From contig NC_061867.1 of NCBI RefSeq assembly GCF_907164915.1, positions 29,323,751 to 29,387,750 of the forward strand: 64,000 nt of DNA, read 5' to 3'. The stretch comes from Impatiens glandulifera (Eukaryota; Streptophyta; Magnoliopsida; Ericales; Balsaminaceae). Positions 24,695-38,441 of the stretch are shown piece after piece (the stretch's first letter is position 1; each line of letters opens with the position of its first letter). The translations under genes and the position numbers were made by a program. Below the pieces are notes generated by a model, which saw nothing but the letters and a program-made list of their open reading frames with translations, made no database searches and was not told where the DNA came from.

Positions 24695-25850
24695 TGTTAG
24701 ATTAAGTTAAATAAAGAAAAAGTAAAATTAATTAAACGAGAAATAATTAATTGATTAAAATAAACTTAGGTGAATAAGTTTAATCAATACGACATAGTTC
24801 TAATGATGTGTTCGTGAACAAAACTAAGTTGTGTAAATTGTCTATGCGTAGGTATGTCTGAAGAAGTATGAGAAGACGTCTTTCTTCAATAGACGTGTTG
24901 TTCTGAAAAAAGCACGAGAAGACGACTTGCTTCAACAGACGTGTTAGTCTAAAGAAGCGCAAGAATATATCTCACTTCAATAGATGCTTTGGTCTGGAGA
25001 GGTGTGCGAGCAGACGTCTCACTTCAACAGACGCTCTGGTCTGAAGAAGTGCGCGAGCAGAAGTCTCACTTCAAACAGATGTTATGGTCTGAAGAAATGC
25101 GCGAGGAGACGTCACACTTAAACAGATGCTCTAGTGTGAAGAGGTGCGCGAGAAGACGTCTCACTTCAACAGACACTCTAATATGAAGAAGTGCGCGAGA
25201 AAATATCTCACTTCAACAGACGCTCTAATCTGAAGAAGTGCACGAGCAGACGTCTCACTTCAACTGAAGCTCTGATCTGAAGAAGTTCGTGGACAGATTT
25301 GTGACTTCAATAAACACTCTAGTATGAAGAAGTGCACGAGAAGACGTCTCACTTCAACAGACGCTCTGGTCTGAAGAAGTGCGCGAGCAGATGTCTCACT
25401 TCAATAGACGCTCTGGTTTGAAGAAGTGAGCGAGAAGACGCCTTGCTTCAGTAGTAGTCTGAAGAAGTGCGCAACGCCTTGCTTCAGCAGCCGTCTAAAG
25501 AAGCGTCCACTTATCTATATTTCTCATCAGCATAGCGAACAACAACGTTCATTATAATTCGTCTACTAGGTCAACCTTATAGGCTTAACTGCCATGTACT
25601 CGATTATTCCCTAGCATGCATTGTACTTTCCAGTACACCACGTTCTACCGAATATTCCATAGTACAATCCGGTACGCCACGATCCAACGAATATATTCTT
25701 ATCTACGTTCATGTACACCTGGTGTACATCTAACGGAAAGCTGACATGTATCTAAGAAAAAGACTCGACCGTTGCTACAATTCAATATAAAAGGTGATCA
25801 AAGTACAACAATGAATCTCTTGCTTCATTTCGGCTAACGACGTCCTGCGT
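24695..25850 (+). mobile_element. Family B LTR, truncated into the satellite
   Basis: It starts TGTTAGATTAAGTTAAATAA and matches the LTR at 13933 (the AACTTAGGTGAA, GACATAGTT and AACTAAGTTGTGTA blocks in the same order). From about 24850 to 25500 it is a 48 bp minisatellite of GAAGAAGTGCGCGAGCAGACG and TCTCACTTCAACAGACGCTC. A good TATA box (ATATAAAAGG) is at about 25786-25795. The LTR has no proper end: at about 25850 it passes into a different sequence that is part of the 2 kb tandem unit. Confidence 0.75.
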
Positions 25851-28800
25851 TCCGTTGGCGGTCAGTGGATTGACTAACGGAGTTAGTTAGTCCCCTCGGT
25901 TGATCAAATGCGGGCGTGTGCACGTGACTTCGTTACATCCGGCTGTGTGGGAGCGTCTGGTTTGTAGGAGCTCATCTGTTGGTCAAGAATCCTGTTGCAA
26001 AGATTAAAAATAATTTCAGTTACCTTAGATTATCAAATTTTATTTTTATTTAAAAGGTTATTAAAAATCGATTTTTAATCCCTTTTAAATCCATTTTTTC
26101 ACTAGAAATTTTATAAAAAAAATTGGAATCATAATAACAATTATGATCATATTTTATTTTTTTTGGGTATTTTTGGGTATTTTATTTAATTACTTTAAGT
26201 CATGAATTAAACATAAATCATGAATAAATCACAATTAAATATTTTTAACTTCTTCTCTGGTCTAGTTTGGGTAAAATAAATACAATATTTTATTCTCAAA
26301 TTATTTTAAGAATTTTGAATAATTTATTTAATTAGGGTTTAATTATCATAATATTTAACCCTTAATTAGGTTTTAATTCCTTATTTTAATTATTTTGAAG
26401 ATAAAAATCTAAATATTATTTTAATATAATTATAAATAATAATAATATTTGAAAATAGGGTAAGTCAGATTTTCATGCTTACAATTATATAATCAATTTT
26501 CAAAAGAAGGTTTATAAATAATACCGTTTTAAAAACGGGTATAAAGGATGATGCGCGAAACCTCATTCCCGAGTATCAATAAACTTCGAACCAAAACGAA
26601 ATTCTAGTGAAAAATACGTTTGTACACGTACACTTTTTTATTGATTTTTTGAAAATCAATTGGCGACTCTATCTTCAAATAGATAATCTTTTTTTAATTA
26701 ATTATGTTTAATTAATTTAAACCAGAATTTCATAAAAATTAAATTGTCATTTGATTATCATAAATCCCATATTATTAAAATTTGAATATAATTAATTTTT
26801 AAACATGTCAAGTATTATCAAAATATTTTAAAATAATGTTTTATTTTAAAACGATGCTTGATACGCAAACCAATATTAAAATCATCGAACCTCAAGCAAT
26901 TACGGGCCCACGCCACACAATCTACACGCCCGTGTAGGTTTCCCTAGGGTTACAAAGACGTTTATCTCCAATAGCACATTTAAAGCCATCCAAAAAATCT
27001 ATGCAATGCAAAGAAACTATCTCCAATAGCGTATTTAAGTCATACAAAACAACAAAAGAACGGTAAAAATAAAAAAATAATAATAGAAGTCTTAGTTCTC
27101 ACACTATTAGAATTTTAAAAAGAGACGTCACACTTAAACAGATGCTCTGGTGTGAAGAGGTGCGCGAGAAGACATCTCACTTCAACAGACACTCTAGTAT
27201 GAAGAAGTGCGCGAGAAAATATCTCACTTCAACAGACGCTCTAATCTGAAGAAGTGCACGAGCAGACGTCTCACTTCAACTGAAGCTCTGATCTGAAGAA
27301 GTCCGCGAGCAGATGTGTCACTTCAATAAACACTCTAGTATGAAGAAGTGCACGAGAAGACGTCTCACTTCAATAAACGCTCTGGTCTGAAGAAGTGCGC
27401 AAGCAGATGTCTCACTTCAATAGACGCTCTGGTTTGAAGAAGTGCGCGAGAAGACACCTTGCTTCAGTAGTAGTCTGAAGAAGTGCACAATGCCTTGCTT
27501 CAGCAGCCGTCTAAAGAAGCGTCCACTTATCTATATTTCTCATCAGCATAGCGAACAACAACGTTCGTTATAATTCGTCTACTAGGTCAACCTTATAGGC
27601 TTAACTGCCACGTACTCGATTATTCCCTAGCCCGCATTGTACTTTCCAGTACACCGTGTTCTACCGAATATTCCATAGTACAATCCGGTACGCCACGATC
27701 CAACGAATATATTCTTATCTACGTTCATGTACACCTGGTGTACATCTAACGGAAAGCTGACATGTATCTAAGAAAAAGATTCGATCGTTGCTACAATTCA
27801 ATATAAAAGGTGATCAAAGTACAACAATGAATCTCTTGCTTCATTTCGGCTAACGACGTCCTGTGTTCCGTTGGCAGTCAGTGGATTGACTAACGGAGTT
27901 AGTTAGTCCCCTCGGTTGATCAAATGTAGGCGCGTGCACGTGACTTCGTTACATCCGGTTGTGTGGGAGCGTCTGGTTTGTAGGAGCTCATCTGTTGGTC
28001 CAGAATCCTGTTGCAAAGATTAAAAATAATTTCAGTTACCTAAGATTATCAAATTTTATTTTTATTTAAAAGGTTATTAAAAATCGATTTTTAATCCCTT
28101 TTAAATCCAATTTTTCACTAGAAATTTTATAAAAAAAATGGAATCATAATAACAATTATGATCATATTTTATTTTTTTTTGTGTATTTTTGGGTATTTTA
28201 TTTAATTACTTTAAGTCATGAATTAAACATAAATCATGAATAAATCACAATTAAACATTTTTAACATCTTCTTTGGTCTAGTTTTGGTAAAATAAATACA
28301 ATATTTTATTCTCAAATTATTTTAAGAATTTTGAATAATTTATTTAATTAGGGTTTAATTATCATAATATTTAACCCTTAATTAGGTTTTAATTCCTTAT
28401 TTAAATTATTTTGAAGATAAAAATCTAAATATTATTTTAATATAATTATAAATAATAATAATATTTGAAAATAGGGTAAGTCAGATTTTCATGCTTACAA
28501 TTATATAATCAATTTTCAAAAGAAGGTTTATAAATAATACCGTTTTTAAAACGGGTATAAAGGATGGTGCGCGAAACCTCATTCCCGAGTATCAATAAAC
28601 TTCGAACCAAAACGAAATTCTAGTGAAAAATACGTTTGTACACGTACACCTTTTTATTGATTTTTTGAAAATCAATTGGCGACTCTATCTTCAAATAGAT
28701 AATCTTTTTTTAATTAATTATGTTTAATTAATTTAAACCAGAATTTCATAAAAATTAAATTGTCATTTGATTATCATAAATCCCATATTATTAAAATTTG

Positions 28801-31800
28801 AATATAATTAATTTTTAAACATGTCAAGTATTATCAAAATATTTTAAAATAATGTTTTATTTTAAAACGATGCTTGATACGCAAACCAATATTAAAATCA
28901 TCGAACCTCAAGCAATTACGGGCCCACGCCACACAATCTACACGCCCGTGTAGGTTTCCCTAGGGTTACAAAGACGTTTATCTCCAATAGCACATTTAAA
29001 GCCATCCAAAAAATCTATGCAATGCAAAGAAACTATCTCCAATAGCGTATTTAAGTCATACAAAACAACAAAAGAACGGTAAAAATAAAAAAATAATAAT
29101 AGAAGTCTTAGTTCTCACACTATTAGAATTTTAAAAAGAGACGTCACACTTAAACAGATGCTCTGGTGTGAAGAGGTGCGCGAGAAGACATCTCACTTCA
29201 ACAGACACTCTAGTATGAAGAAGTGCGCGAGAAAATATCTCACTTCAACAGACGCTCTAATCTGAAGAAGTGCACGAGCAGACGTCTCACTTCAACTGAA
29301 GCTCTGATCTGAAGAAGTCCGCGAGCAGATGTGTCACTTCAATAAACACTCTAGTATGAAGAAGTGCACGAGAAGACGTCTCACTTCAATAAACGCTCTG
29401 GTCTGAAGAAGTGCGCAAGCAGATGTCTCACTTCAATAGACGCTCTGGTTTGAAGAAGTGCGCGAGAAGACACCTTGCTTCAGTAGTAGTCTGAAGAAGT
29501 GCACAATGCCTTGCTTCAGCAGCCGTCTAAAGAAGCGTCCACTTATCTATATTTCTCATCAGCATAGCGAACAACAACGTTCGTTATAATTCGTCTACTA
29601 GGTCAACCTTATAGGCTTAACTGCCACGTACTCGATTATTCCCTAGCCCGCATTGTACTTTCCAGTACACCGTGTTCTACCGAATATTCCATAGTACAAT
29701 CCGGTACGCCACGATCCAACGAATATATTCTTATCTACGTTCATGTACACCTGGTGTACATCTAACGGAAAGCTGACATGTATCTAAGAAAAAGATTCGA
29801 TCGTTGCTACAATTCAATATAAAAGGTGATCAAAGTACAACAATGAATCTCTTGCTTCATTTCGGCTAACGACGTCCTGTGTTCCGTTGGCAGTCAGTGG
29901 ATTGACTAACGGAGTTAGTTAGTCCCCTCGGTTGATCAAATGTAGGCGCGTGCACGTGACTTCGTTACATCCGGTTGTGTGGGAGCGTCTGGTTTGTAGG
30001 AGCTCATCTGTTGGTCCAGAATCCTGTTGCAAAGATTAAAAATAATTTCAGTTACCTAAGATTATCAAATTTTATTTTTATTTAAAAGGTTATTAAAAAT
30101 CGATTTTTAATCCCTTTTAAATCCAATTTTTCACTAGAAATTTTATAAAAAAAATGGAATCATAATAACAATTATGATCATATTTTATTTTTTTTTGTGT
30201 ATTTTTGGGTATTTTATTTAATTACTTTAAGTCATGAATTAAACATAAATCATGAATAAATCACAATTAAACATTTTTAACATCTTCTTTGGTCTAGTTT
30301 TGGTAAAATAAATACAATATTTTATTCTCAAATTATTTTAAGAATTTTGAATAATTTATTTAATTAGGGTTTAATTATCATAATATTTAACCCTTAATTA
30401 GGTTTTAATTCCTTATTTAAATTATTTTGAAGATAAAAATCTAAATATTATTTTAATATAATTATAAATAATAATAATATTTGAAAATAGGGTAAGTCAG
30501 ATTTTCATGCTTACAATTATATAATCAATTTTCAAAAGAAGGTTTATAAATAATACCGTTTTTAAAACGGGTATAAAGGATGGTGCGCGAAACCTCATTC
30601 CCGAGTATCAATAAACTTCGAACCAAAACGAAATTCTAGTGAAAAATACGTTTGTACACGTACACCTTTTTATTGATTTTTTGAAAATCAATTGGCGACT
30701 CTATCTTCAAATAAATAATCTTTTTTTAATTAATTATGTTTAATTAATTTAAACCAGAATTTCATAAAAATTAAATTGTCATTTGATTATCATAAATCCC
30801 ATATTATTAAAATTTGAATATAATTAATTTCTAAACATGTCAAGTATTATCAAAATATTTTAAAATAATGTTTTATTTTAAAACGATGCTTGATACGCAA
30901 ACCAATATTAAAATCATCGAACCTCAAGCAATTACGGGCCCACGCCACACAATCTACACGCGCGTGTAGGTTTCCCTAGGGTTACAAAGACGTTTATCTC
31001 CAATAGCACATTTAAAGTCATCCAAAAAATCTATGCAATGTAAAGAAACTATCTCCAATAGCGTATTTAAGTCATCCAAAACAACAAAAGAACGGTAAAA
31101 ATAAAAAAATAATAATAGAAGTCTTAGTTCTCACACTATTAGAATTTTAAAAAGAGACGTCACACTTAAACAGATGCTCTGGTGTGAAGAGGTGCGCGAG
31201 AAGACGTCTCACTTCAACAGACACTCTAGTATGAAGAAGTGCGCGAGAAAATATCTCACTTCAACAGACGCTTTAATCTGAAGAAGTGCACGAGCAGACG
31301 TCTCACTTCAACTGAAGCTCTGATCTGAAGAAGTCCGCGAGCAGATGTGTCACTTCAATAAACACTCTAGTATGAAGAAGTGCACGAGAAGACGTCTCAC
31401 TTCAATAAACGCTCTGGTCTGAAGAAGTGCGCGAGCAGATGTCTCACTTCAATAGACGCTCTGGTTTGAAGAAGTGCGCGAGAAGACGCCTTGCTTCAGT
31501 AGTAGTCTGAAGAACTGCACAACGCCTTGCTTCAGCAGCCGTCTAAAGAACCGTCCACTTATCTATATTTCTCATCAGCATAGCGAACAACAACGTTCAT
31601 TATAATTCGTCTACTACGTCAACCTTATAGGCTTAACTGCCACGTACTCGATTATTCCCTAGCCCGCATTGTACTTTCCAGTACACCACGTTCTACCGAA
31701 TATTCCATAGTACAATCCGGTATGCCACGATCCAACGAATATATTCTTATCTACGTTCATGTACACCTGGTGTACATCTAACGGAAAGCTGACATGTATC

Positions 31801-34800
31801 TAAGAAAAAGATTCGACCGTTGCTACAATTCAATATAAAAGGTGATCAAAGTACAATAATGAATCTCTTGCTTCATTTCGGCTAACGATGTCCTGCGTTC
31901 CGTTGGCAGTCAGTGGATTGACTAACGAAGTTAGTTAGTCCCCTCGGTTGATCAAATGTAGGCGCGTGCACGTGACTTCTTTACATCCGGTTGTGTGGGA
32001 TCGTCTGGTTTGTAGGAGCTCATCTGTTGGTCCAGAATCCTGTTGCAAAGATTAAAAATAATTTCAGTTACCTAAGATTATCAAATTTTATTTTTATTTA
32101 AAAGGTTATTAAAAATCGATTTTTAATCCCTTTTAAATCCAATTTTTCACTAGAAATTTTATAAAAAAAATGGAATCATAATAACAATTATGATCATATT
32201 TTATTTTTTTTGTGTGTATTTTTGGGTATTTTATTTAATTACTTTAAGTCATGAATTAAACATAAATCATGAATAAATCACAATTAAACATTTTTAACAT
32301 CTTCTTTGGTCTAGTTTTGGTAAAATAAATACAATATTTTATTCTCAAATTATTTTAAGAATTTTGAATAATTTATTTAATTAGGGTTTAATTATCATAA
32401 TATTTAACCCTTAATTAGGTTTTAATTCCTTATTTAAATTATTTTGAAGATAAAAATCTAAATATTATTTTAATATAATTATAAATAATAATAATATTTG
32501 AAAATAAGGTAAGTCAGATTTTCATGCTTACAATTATATAATCAATTTTCAAAAGAAGGTTTATAAATAATACCATTTTTAAAACGGGTATAAAGGATGA
32601 TGCACGAAACCTCATTCCCGAGTATCAATAAACTTCGAACCAAAACGAAATTCTAGTGAAAAATACGTTTGTACAAGTACACTTTTTTATTGATTTTTTG
32701 AAAATCAATTGGCGACTCTATCTTCAAATAGATAATCTTTTTTTAATTAATTATGTTTAATTAATTTAAACCAGAATTTCATAAAAATTAAATTGTCATT
32801 TGATTATCATAAATCCCATATTATTAAAATTTGAATATAATTAATTTCTAAACATGTCAAGTATTATCAAAATGTTTTAAAATAATGTTTTAACTATCTC
32901 GAATAGCGTATTTAAGTCATCCAAAACAACAAAAGAACGGTAAAAACAAAAAAATAATAATAGAAGTCTTAGTTCTCACACTATTAGAATTTTAAAAAGA
33001 GACGTCACACTTAAACAGATGCTCTGGTGTGAAGAGGTGCGTGAGAAGACGTCTCACTTCAACAGACACTCTAGTATGAAGAAGTGCGCGAGAAAATATC
33101 TCACTTCAACAGACGCTCTAATCTGAAGAAGTGCACGAGCAGACGTCTCACTTCAACTGAAGCTCTGATCTGAAGAAATCCGCGAGCAGATGTGTCACTT
33201 CAATAAACACTCTAGTATGAAGAAGTGCACGAGAAGAAGTCTCACTTCAACAAAACGCTCTGGTCTGAAGAAGTGCGCGAGCAGATGTCTCACTTCAATA
33301 GACGCTCTGGTTTGAAGAAGTGCGCGAGAAGATGCCTTGCTTCAGTAGTAGTATGAAGAAGTGCGCAACGCCTTGCTTCAGCAGCCGTCTAAAGAACCGT
33401 CCACTTATCTATATTTCTCATCAGCATAGAGAACAACAACGTTCGTTATAATTCGTCTACTAGGTCAACCTTATAGGCTTAACTGCCACGTACTCGATTA
33501 TTTCCTAGCCCGCATTGTACTTTCCAGTACACCACGTTCTATCAAAAATTCCATAGTACAATCCGGTATGCTACGATCCAACGAATATATTCTTATCTAC
33601 GTTCATGTACACCTGGTGTACATCTAACGGAAAGCTGACATGTATCTAAGAAAAAGATTCGACCGTTGCTACAATTCAATATAAAAGGTGATCAAAGTAC
33701 AACAATAAATCTCTTGCTTCATTTCGGCTAACGACGTCCTGCGTTCCGTTGGCAGTCAGTGGATTGACTAACGGAGTTAGTTAGTCCCCTCGGTTGAATA
33801 AATGCGGGCGCGTGCACATGACTTCGTTGCATCCGGTTGTGTGGGAGCGTCTGGTTTGTAGGAGCACATCTGTTGGTCCAGAATCCTGTTGCAAAGATTA
33901 AAAATAATTTCAGTTACCTATGATTATCAAATTTTATTTTTATTTAAAAGGTTATTAAAAATCGATTTTTAATCCCTTATAAATCCAATTTTTCACTAGA
34001 AATTTTATAAAAAAAAATTGGAATCATAATAACATTTATGATCATATTTTTTTGTGTGTGTATTTTTGGGTATTTTATTTAATTATTTAACTCATGAATT
34101 AAACATAAATCATGAATAAATCACAATTAAATATTTTTAACATCTTCTTTGGTCTAGTTTGGGTAAAATAAATACAATATTTTATTCTCAAATTATTTTA
34201 AGAATTTTGAATAATTTATTTAATTAGGGTTTAATTATCATAATATTTAACCCTTAATTAGGTTTTAATTCCTTATTTTAATTATTTTGAAGATAAAAAT
34301 CTAAATATTATTTTAATATAATTATAAATAATAATAATATTTGAAAATAGGGTAAGTCAGATTTTCATGCTTACAATTATATAATCAATTTTCAAAAGAA
34401 GGTTTATAAATAATACCGTTTTTAAAACGGGTATAAAGGATGATGCGCGAAACCTCATTCCCGAGTATCAATAAACTTCGAACCAAAACGAAATTCTAGT
34501 GAAAAATACGTTTGTACACGTACACCTTTTTATTGATTTTTTGAAAATCAATTGGCGACTCTATCTTCAAATAGATAATCTTTTTTTAATTAATTATGTT
34601 TAATTAATTTAAACCAGAATTTCATAAAAATTAAATTGTCATTTGATTATCATAAATCCCATATTATTAAAATTTGAATATAATTAATTTCTAAACATGT
34701 CAAGTATTATCAAAATATTTTAAAATAATGTTTTATTTTAAAACGATGCTTGATACGCAAACCAATATTAAAATCATCGAACCTCAAGCGATTACGGGCC

Positions 34801-35018
34801 CATGCCACACAATCTTCACGTGCGTGTAGGCTTCCCTAGGGTTACATAGACGTTTATCTCCAATAACACATTTTAAGTCATCCAAAAAATCTATGCAATG
34901 TAAAGAAACTATCTCCAATAGAGTATTTAAGTCATCCAAAACAACAAAAGAACGGTAAAAATAAAAAAATAATAATAGAAGTCTTAGTTCTCACACTATT
35001 AGAATTTTAAAAAGAGAC
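25111..35018. repeat. Five tandem copies of a 2,016 bp unit
   Basis: The repeat starts after the shared word GAGAC. Units: 25111-27126 (2,016 bp), 27127-29142 (2,016), 29143-31158 (2,016), 31159-33003 (1,845, with an internal deletion near 32,890) and 33004-35018 (2,015). Each unit has about 0.75 kb of family B LTR (48 bp minisatellite plus TATA region) and about 1.27 kb of AT-rich DNA that ends TTAGAATTTTAAAAAGAGAC. Units 2 and 3 look almost identical over most of their length. The last 450 bp of unit 3 carries variants shared with unit 5, which points to unequal crossing-over. No protein gene is present. Confidence 0.96.
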
Positions 35019-35550
35019 AAAAAAATAATGAGGATAATAAACCCTAGTTTGTAAACTAGGGGAATTTTCAAAATAAAATCTACTCTTTTGTCACTTGATC
35101 TACGTCTCGACCTGATTTCTCTTCAAAGATGATACGTAGGTAACCTTGTCTTTAGGTTGTAATCATAAAATAATGTGAGAAAACATTGTCTTCATCCATC
35201 ATTTGAAAAAAAAGAAAAAAAATTAGTTATTAGAAAACGAATAAGAATCGAGAAAAGAACATTTCTCTAAAGATCACTTCAAAAGGAACTCGATAATTTT
35301 CGATGATTCGAGCGAGATATCTACATACCTATATTACCATAAAATTATAAGTTGATCAAAGAAGAGATAACCTTCTATTTACTAACATTTTTAATTTCCT
35401 TACAATCCTTTACAATCTACTAAAGTGAATTAGGTCTACCAATTTAGGTATGCTCCTATCACAAATCTATCTCCTTCGAGCTGATCTATGGGCATTCAAA
35501 GTATACAAACTACGTGCTAGTAAACGAAAACCACCTCGACCTACATATAG
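35019..35550. other. Flank of the satellite, no gene seen
   Basis: This is the natural continuation of the non-LTR half of the repeat unit after AAAAAGAGAC. It includes AAACCCTAGTTTG / CAAACTAGGG, a small inverted repeat near 35040-35060. No coding frame or element boundary is identified. Confidence 0.4.
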
Positions 35551-35684
35551 ACGTCTAACCAAACTTAATTTACAAGTTGCTTAAACATAACTCGACTAAG
35601 TACGTGGTTTCTTTAGACGACTAATCTAATTAGTCTAATTTAGACATTCGTCTACACACGTCTGTCTGACCATTTCAATCAACA
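35551..35684 (-). repeat. Element 3 3' LTR fragment
   Basis: It begins TGTTGATTGAAATGG on the minus strand at 35684, right after the polypurine tract GAGGGGGAAAATT. It contains GTCTAA/AGACG words like those of the other LTRs. How far it reaches to the left is not clear. Confidence 0.5.
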
Positions 35685-35743
35685 AATTTTCCCCCTCAAT
35701 TTGTGTATGTTAATTTAAAATAAATTAATTGAGTTATAAAAGA

Positions 35744-35847
35744 CCCAAAATATTTTTAAAGTGAGAAATCTTAGTCTCGGGGAGTGGTTTCGTGAACACG
35801 TCTGTCACTTGCTGATTTGTTGGAACATATTCTAGATGAATATGTTT
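35744..35847 (-). pseudogene. Copia RNase H C-terminal fragment (element 3)
   Basis: The minus strand encodes HIHLEYVPTNQQVTDVFTKP and then LPETKISHFKNILG. This is the conserved end of Copia polyproteins (usual form ADIFTKPL). It lies 60 bases from the polypurine tract, as expected. Upstream, the sequence jumps directly to the gag-pol linker, so the rest of pol is absent. Confidence 0.88.
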
Positions 35848-36092
35848 CTAACTAACATTTTCCCAAATTCCTCCATGCAGCTAATATGTTGTACCTACAA
35901 AATACTTATTAACAGTTTTTTAGTACACACATTCACTTGGGTCATCGGTTAATTAGTCCCTTGGGAATCCATATTTGAGTTATCTTGATAGATTTCCCAT
36001 GTTATGTTGTGATTAGTGCATATGATTTAGACTTAACAGACATCTTCCTACTAACAACTGTTCCATTAACCTTAGAGGATGGTTTTTGTCTA

Positions 36093-37896
36093 TGATAGGA
36101 TCAGCGACAACAATAGAGACGGGGGTCTGACTATTGATGACGGCTTCGTATAAACGAGTTGATAGAAATCCTGTTAGGGATTAATATCACTTCTATTCTT
36201 CACAAACCCTTGCAAACTGTTTAACGATTCAAGTGCAGAAACGTTTGCTCAGGTTTGAAGCTAAGAACCAACGAGAGAATGAATGAAAGAATGTAAATGA
36301 CACAACAGTTTGTTTATGGATATTTGGAGCAAACTCTCCTACATCATCCCTTCTTCCAACCACCGGAAGGATTCACTATACGTTTCTTTGAATCAAATAC
36401 AGTTGCATGGCTAACTCACTGTTGAACAGAACAGACTCTATTCAACTTACAGTATATTAAAGAATATCACTCAGCTAGACAATACTTTTATAACAGTATA
36501 TTAAAGCAAGAATACAATTCGTGAGATTATAAGTTCAGTAGTTCGTTCGTATGCGTATTTCTCAGTGTTCAGCTTATTCACTCCAATTCTCTCTCTTCGT
36601 CCGTTGTCTATGAGAATCTTTAAATAGAGAGTAGACTCCAACGGTCAAATCTTCTATAATGACACGTGGCGATCTTCTATTGGAACACCTCCATAGTACA
36701 TAGGTACAGCAGACTCTGAGCACCAGGATCGTGGCCGTACCATACTAGTAGTGGCCAAATATTCTTCTATAATTGTCCTGCACAGAACAAGTAGTGGAAA
36801 GAATATTTACTTAGTGGCATTCATTCATTGAATGCAATTAGCTGGCTGTCAGACTGCACAGGAGAGAGTGGAGTAGAGTAGCAGAAAGTTAGTTGATAGT
36901 GAGTAGACGTATGCTAACTTCAAACAGCTGCTGAAGCAAGGCATTAGACGTGCTCCATTAGACTACCAAGTCTAATGAGAGTTAGACGTCAACGTCTAAT
37001 AGAGTGTTCCAATAGACCATCAAGTCTAATGGAGTTAGACTGCCAAGTCTAACTTTACATCACTTCAGACTAATCTGAATGAGTTAGACTTGCACGTCTA
37101 ACTTTACATCCCATTATAGACCATCAAGTCTAATGGAGTTATACTGTCAAGGTTAACTTTACATCACTTCAGACTAATCTAAAGGAGTTAGACTGCCAAG
37201 TCTAACTTTACATCCTATTAGACCACCAAGTCTAATGGAGTTAGACTGCCAAGTCTAACTTTATATCCCATTAGACATCAAGTCTAATGGAGTTAGACTA
37301 CCAAGTCTAAATTTACATCACTTCAGACTAATCTAAAGGATTTAGACTACCAAGTCTAACTTTACATCCCATTAGACACCAAGTCTAATGGAGTTAGACT
37401 GCCAAGTCTAACTACATATCACTTCAGACTAATCTGAAGGAGTTAGACTGCCAAGTCTAACTTTACATCCCATTAGACACCAAGTCTAATGGAGTTAGAC
37501 TGCACGTCTAACTACGTTTATGTCTAACTACGCCTGTTAGACTGCACGTATAACTACGCCTGTTAGACTGCACGTCTAACTACGAATCCGTTAGACGACA
37601 CGTCTAACTACGCCTTTTAGACGGCACGTATAACTTCGTGTGTGTTAGACGACACGTCTAACTACGTGCGTTGACTTTGAGTTGTGCATTAGACGCCCCA
37701 CATCTAACCACACATTAGACGCCCCACGTCTAACTACGTTCGTTGACTTTGCTCGCGCGTGTTGACTTTGAGTTGTTCCTGCAAAATTAACAAAAGTCTA
37801 ATTATTAATTCTGCACCTGGTGAGATTCAAACTCAGGTCACCTGTATGACAAGCGAGCATGCTTACCACTACACCACTTAAGATGTTGATATCTAA

Positions 37897-37928
<32 letters not shown>

Positions 37929-38048
37929 TTGATATGACTAACAATTATTGAACTTAGTTTTATCCATTTATTATCAAAAACCATTTCATCAATCATCAAA
38001 TCAAAATTGTTAAGTTATTTTACATCAATTAAAAATTTTAACCCAACA
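36093..38048 (-). repeat. Element 2 3' LTR
   Basis: Direct repeat of 39713-41824. The array of TTAGACTGCC / AAGTCTAACTTTACATC words is at about 36940-37750. A tRNA-like segment is at 37813-37879, and an AT microsatellite at about 37897-37930 accounts for part of the length difference between the two LTRs. Confidence 0.93.
37813..37879 (-). other. tRNA-Asp-like segment in the 3' LTR of element 2
   Basis: On the minus strand the sequence follows a tRNA-Asp(GTC) pattern: an A-box-like TGTAGTGGTAAGCA, an anticodon arm around TTGTCAT with GTC in the anticodon place, the variable region AGGTGACC, and a B-box-like GAGTTTGAATCTC. The B-box has one change from the consensus and the acceptor stem is poor, so it is a tRNA-derived relic, not a functional tRNA. 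The same segment is in the other LTR (41602-41668). Confidence 0.6.
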
Positions 38049-38235
38049 ATTTCTCCCTTTTTAATTATTTAAACTAAATTATCAAAACTAGTTTAAACAT
38101 TACAAATCTTAACCCAACAATTTCTCCCTTTTTGATTATTTAAGCTAAATTATAAAAACCAGTTTAAACATTAAAAAACTTAACCCAACAATTTCTCCCT
38201 TTTTGATTATTTAAGCTAAATTATTAAAACCAGAT
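38040..38235. repeat. Tripled LTR-end/polypurine-tract repeat
   Basis: Three tandem copies of about 70 bp: TTAACCCAACAATTTCTCCC then TTTTTGATTATTTAAGCTAA and AACCAGTTTAAAC. Each copy contains the LTR terminus (CCCAACA) and the polypurine tract (plus-strand TTTCTCCCTTTTT). Only the leftmost copy joins the actual LTR. Confidence 0.92.
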
Positions 38236-38441
38236 GAGTTCATTATTTAAGCATAATCTATGCATTATTGTAAACTAACAATCCTAAAATTATTTCTAAG
38301 GTAAGAAAACTTAGACTCGAGAAGTGGCTTTAAGAAGATGTCAACCACTTTAAGTTATTGATTGTCATATGCTATGTCCGAGCAGTCGGCTGTCCAGATG
38401 TCGTTTGACTCTTCCAAGCTATTTTCTTATTTTACCTGTAT

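Noticed and set aside
37813..37879. Functional tRNA-Asp gene
   Set aside because: The acceptor stem does not pair well, the B-box is changed, and the segment is duplicated with the LTR, so it is listed only as tRNA-like.
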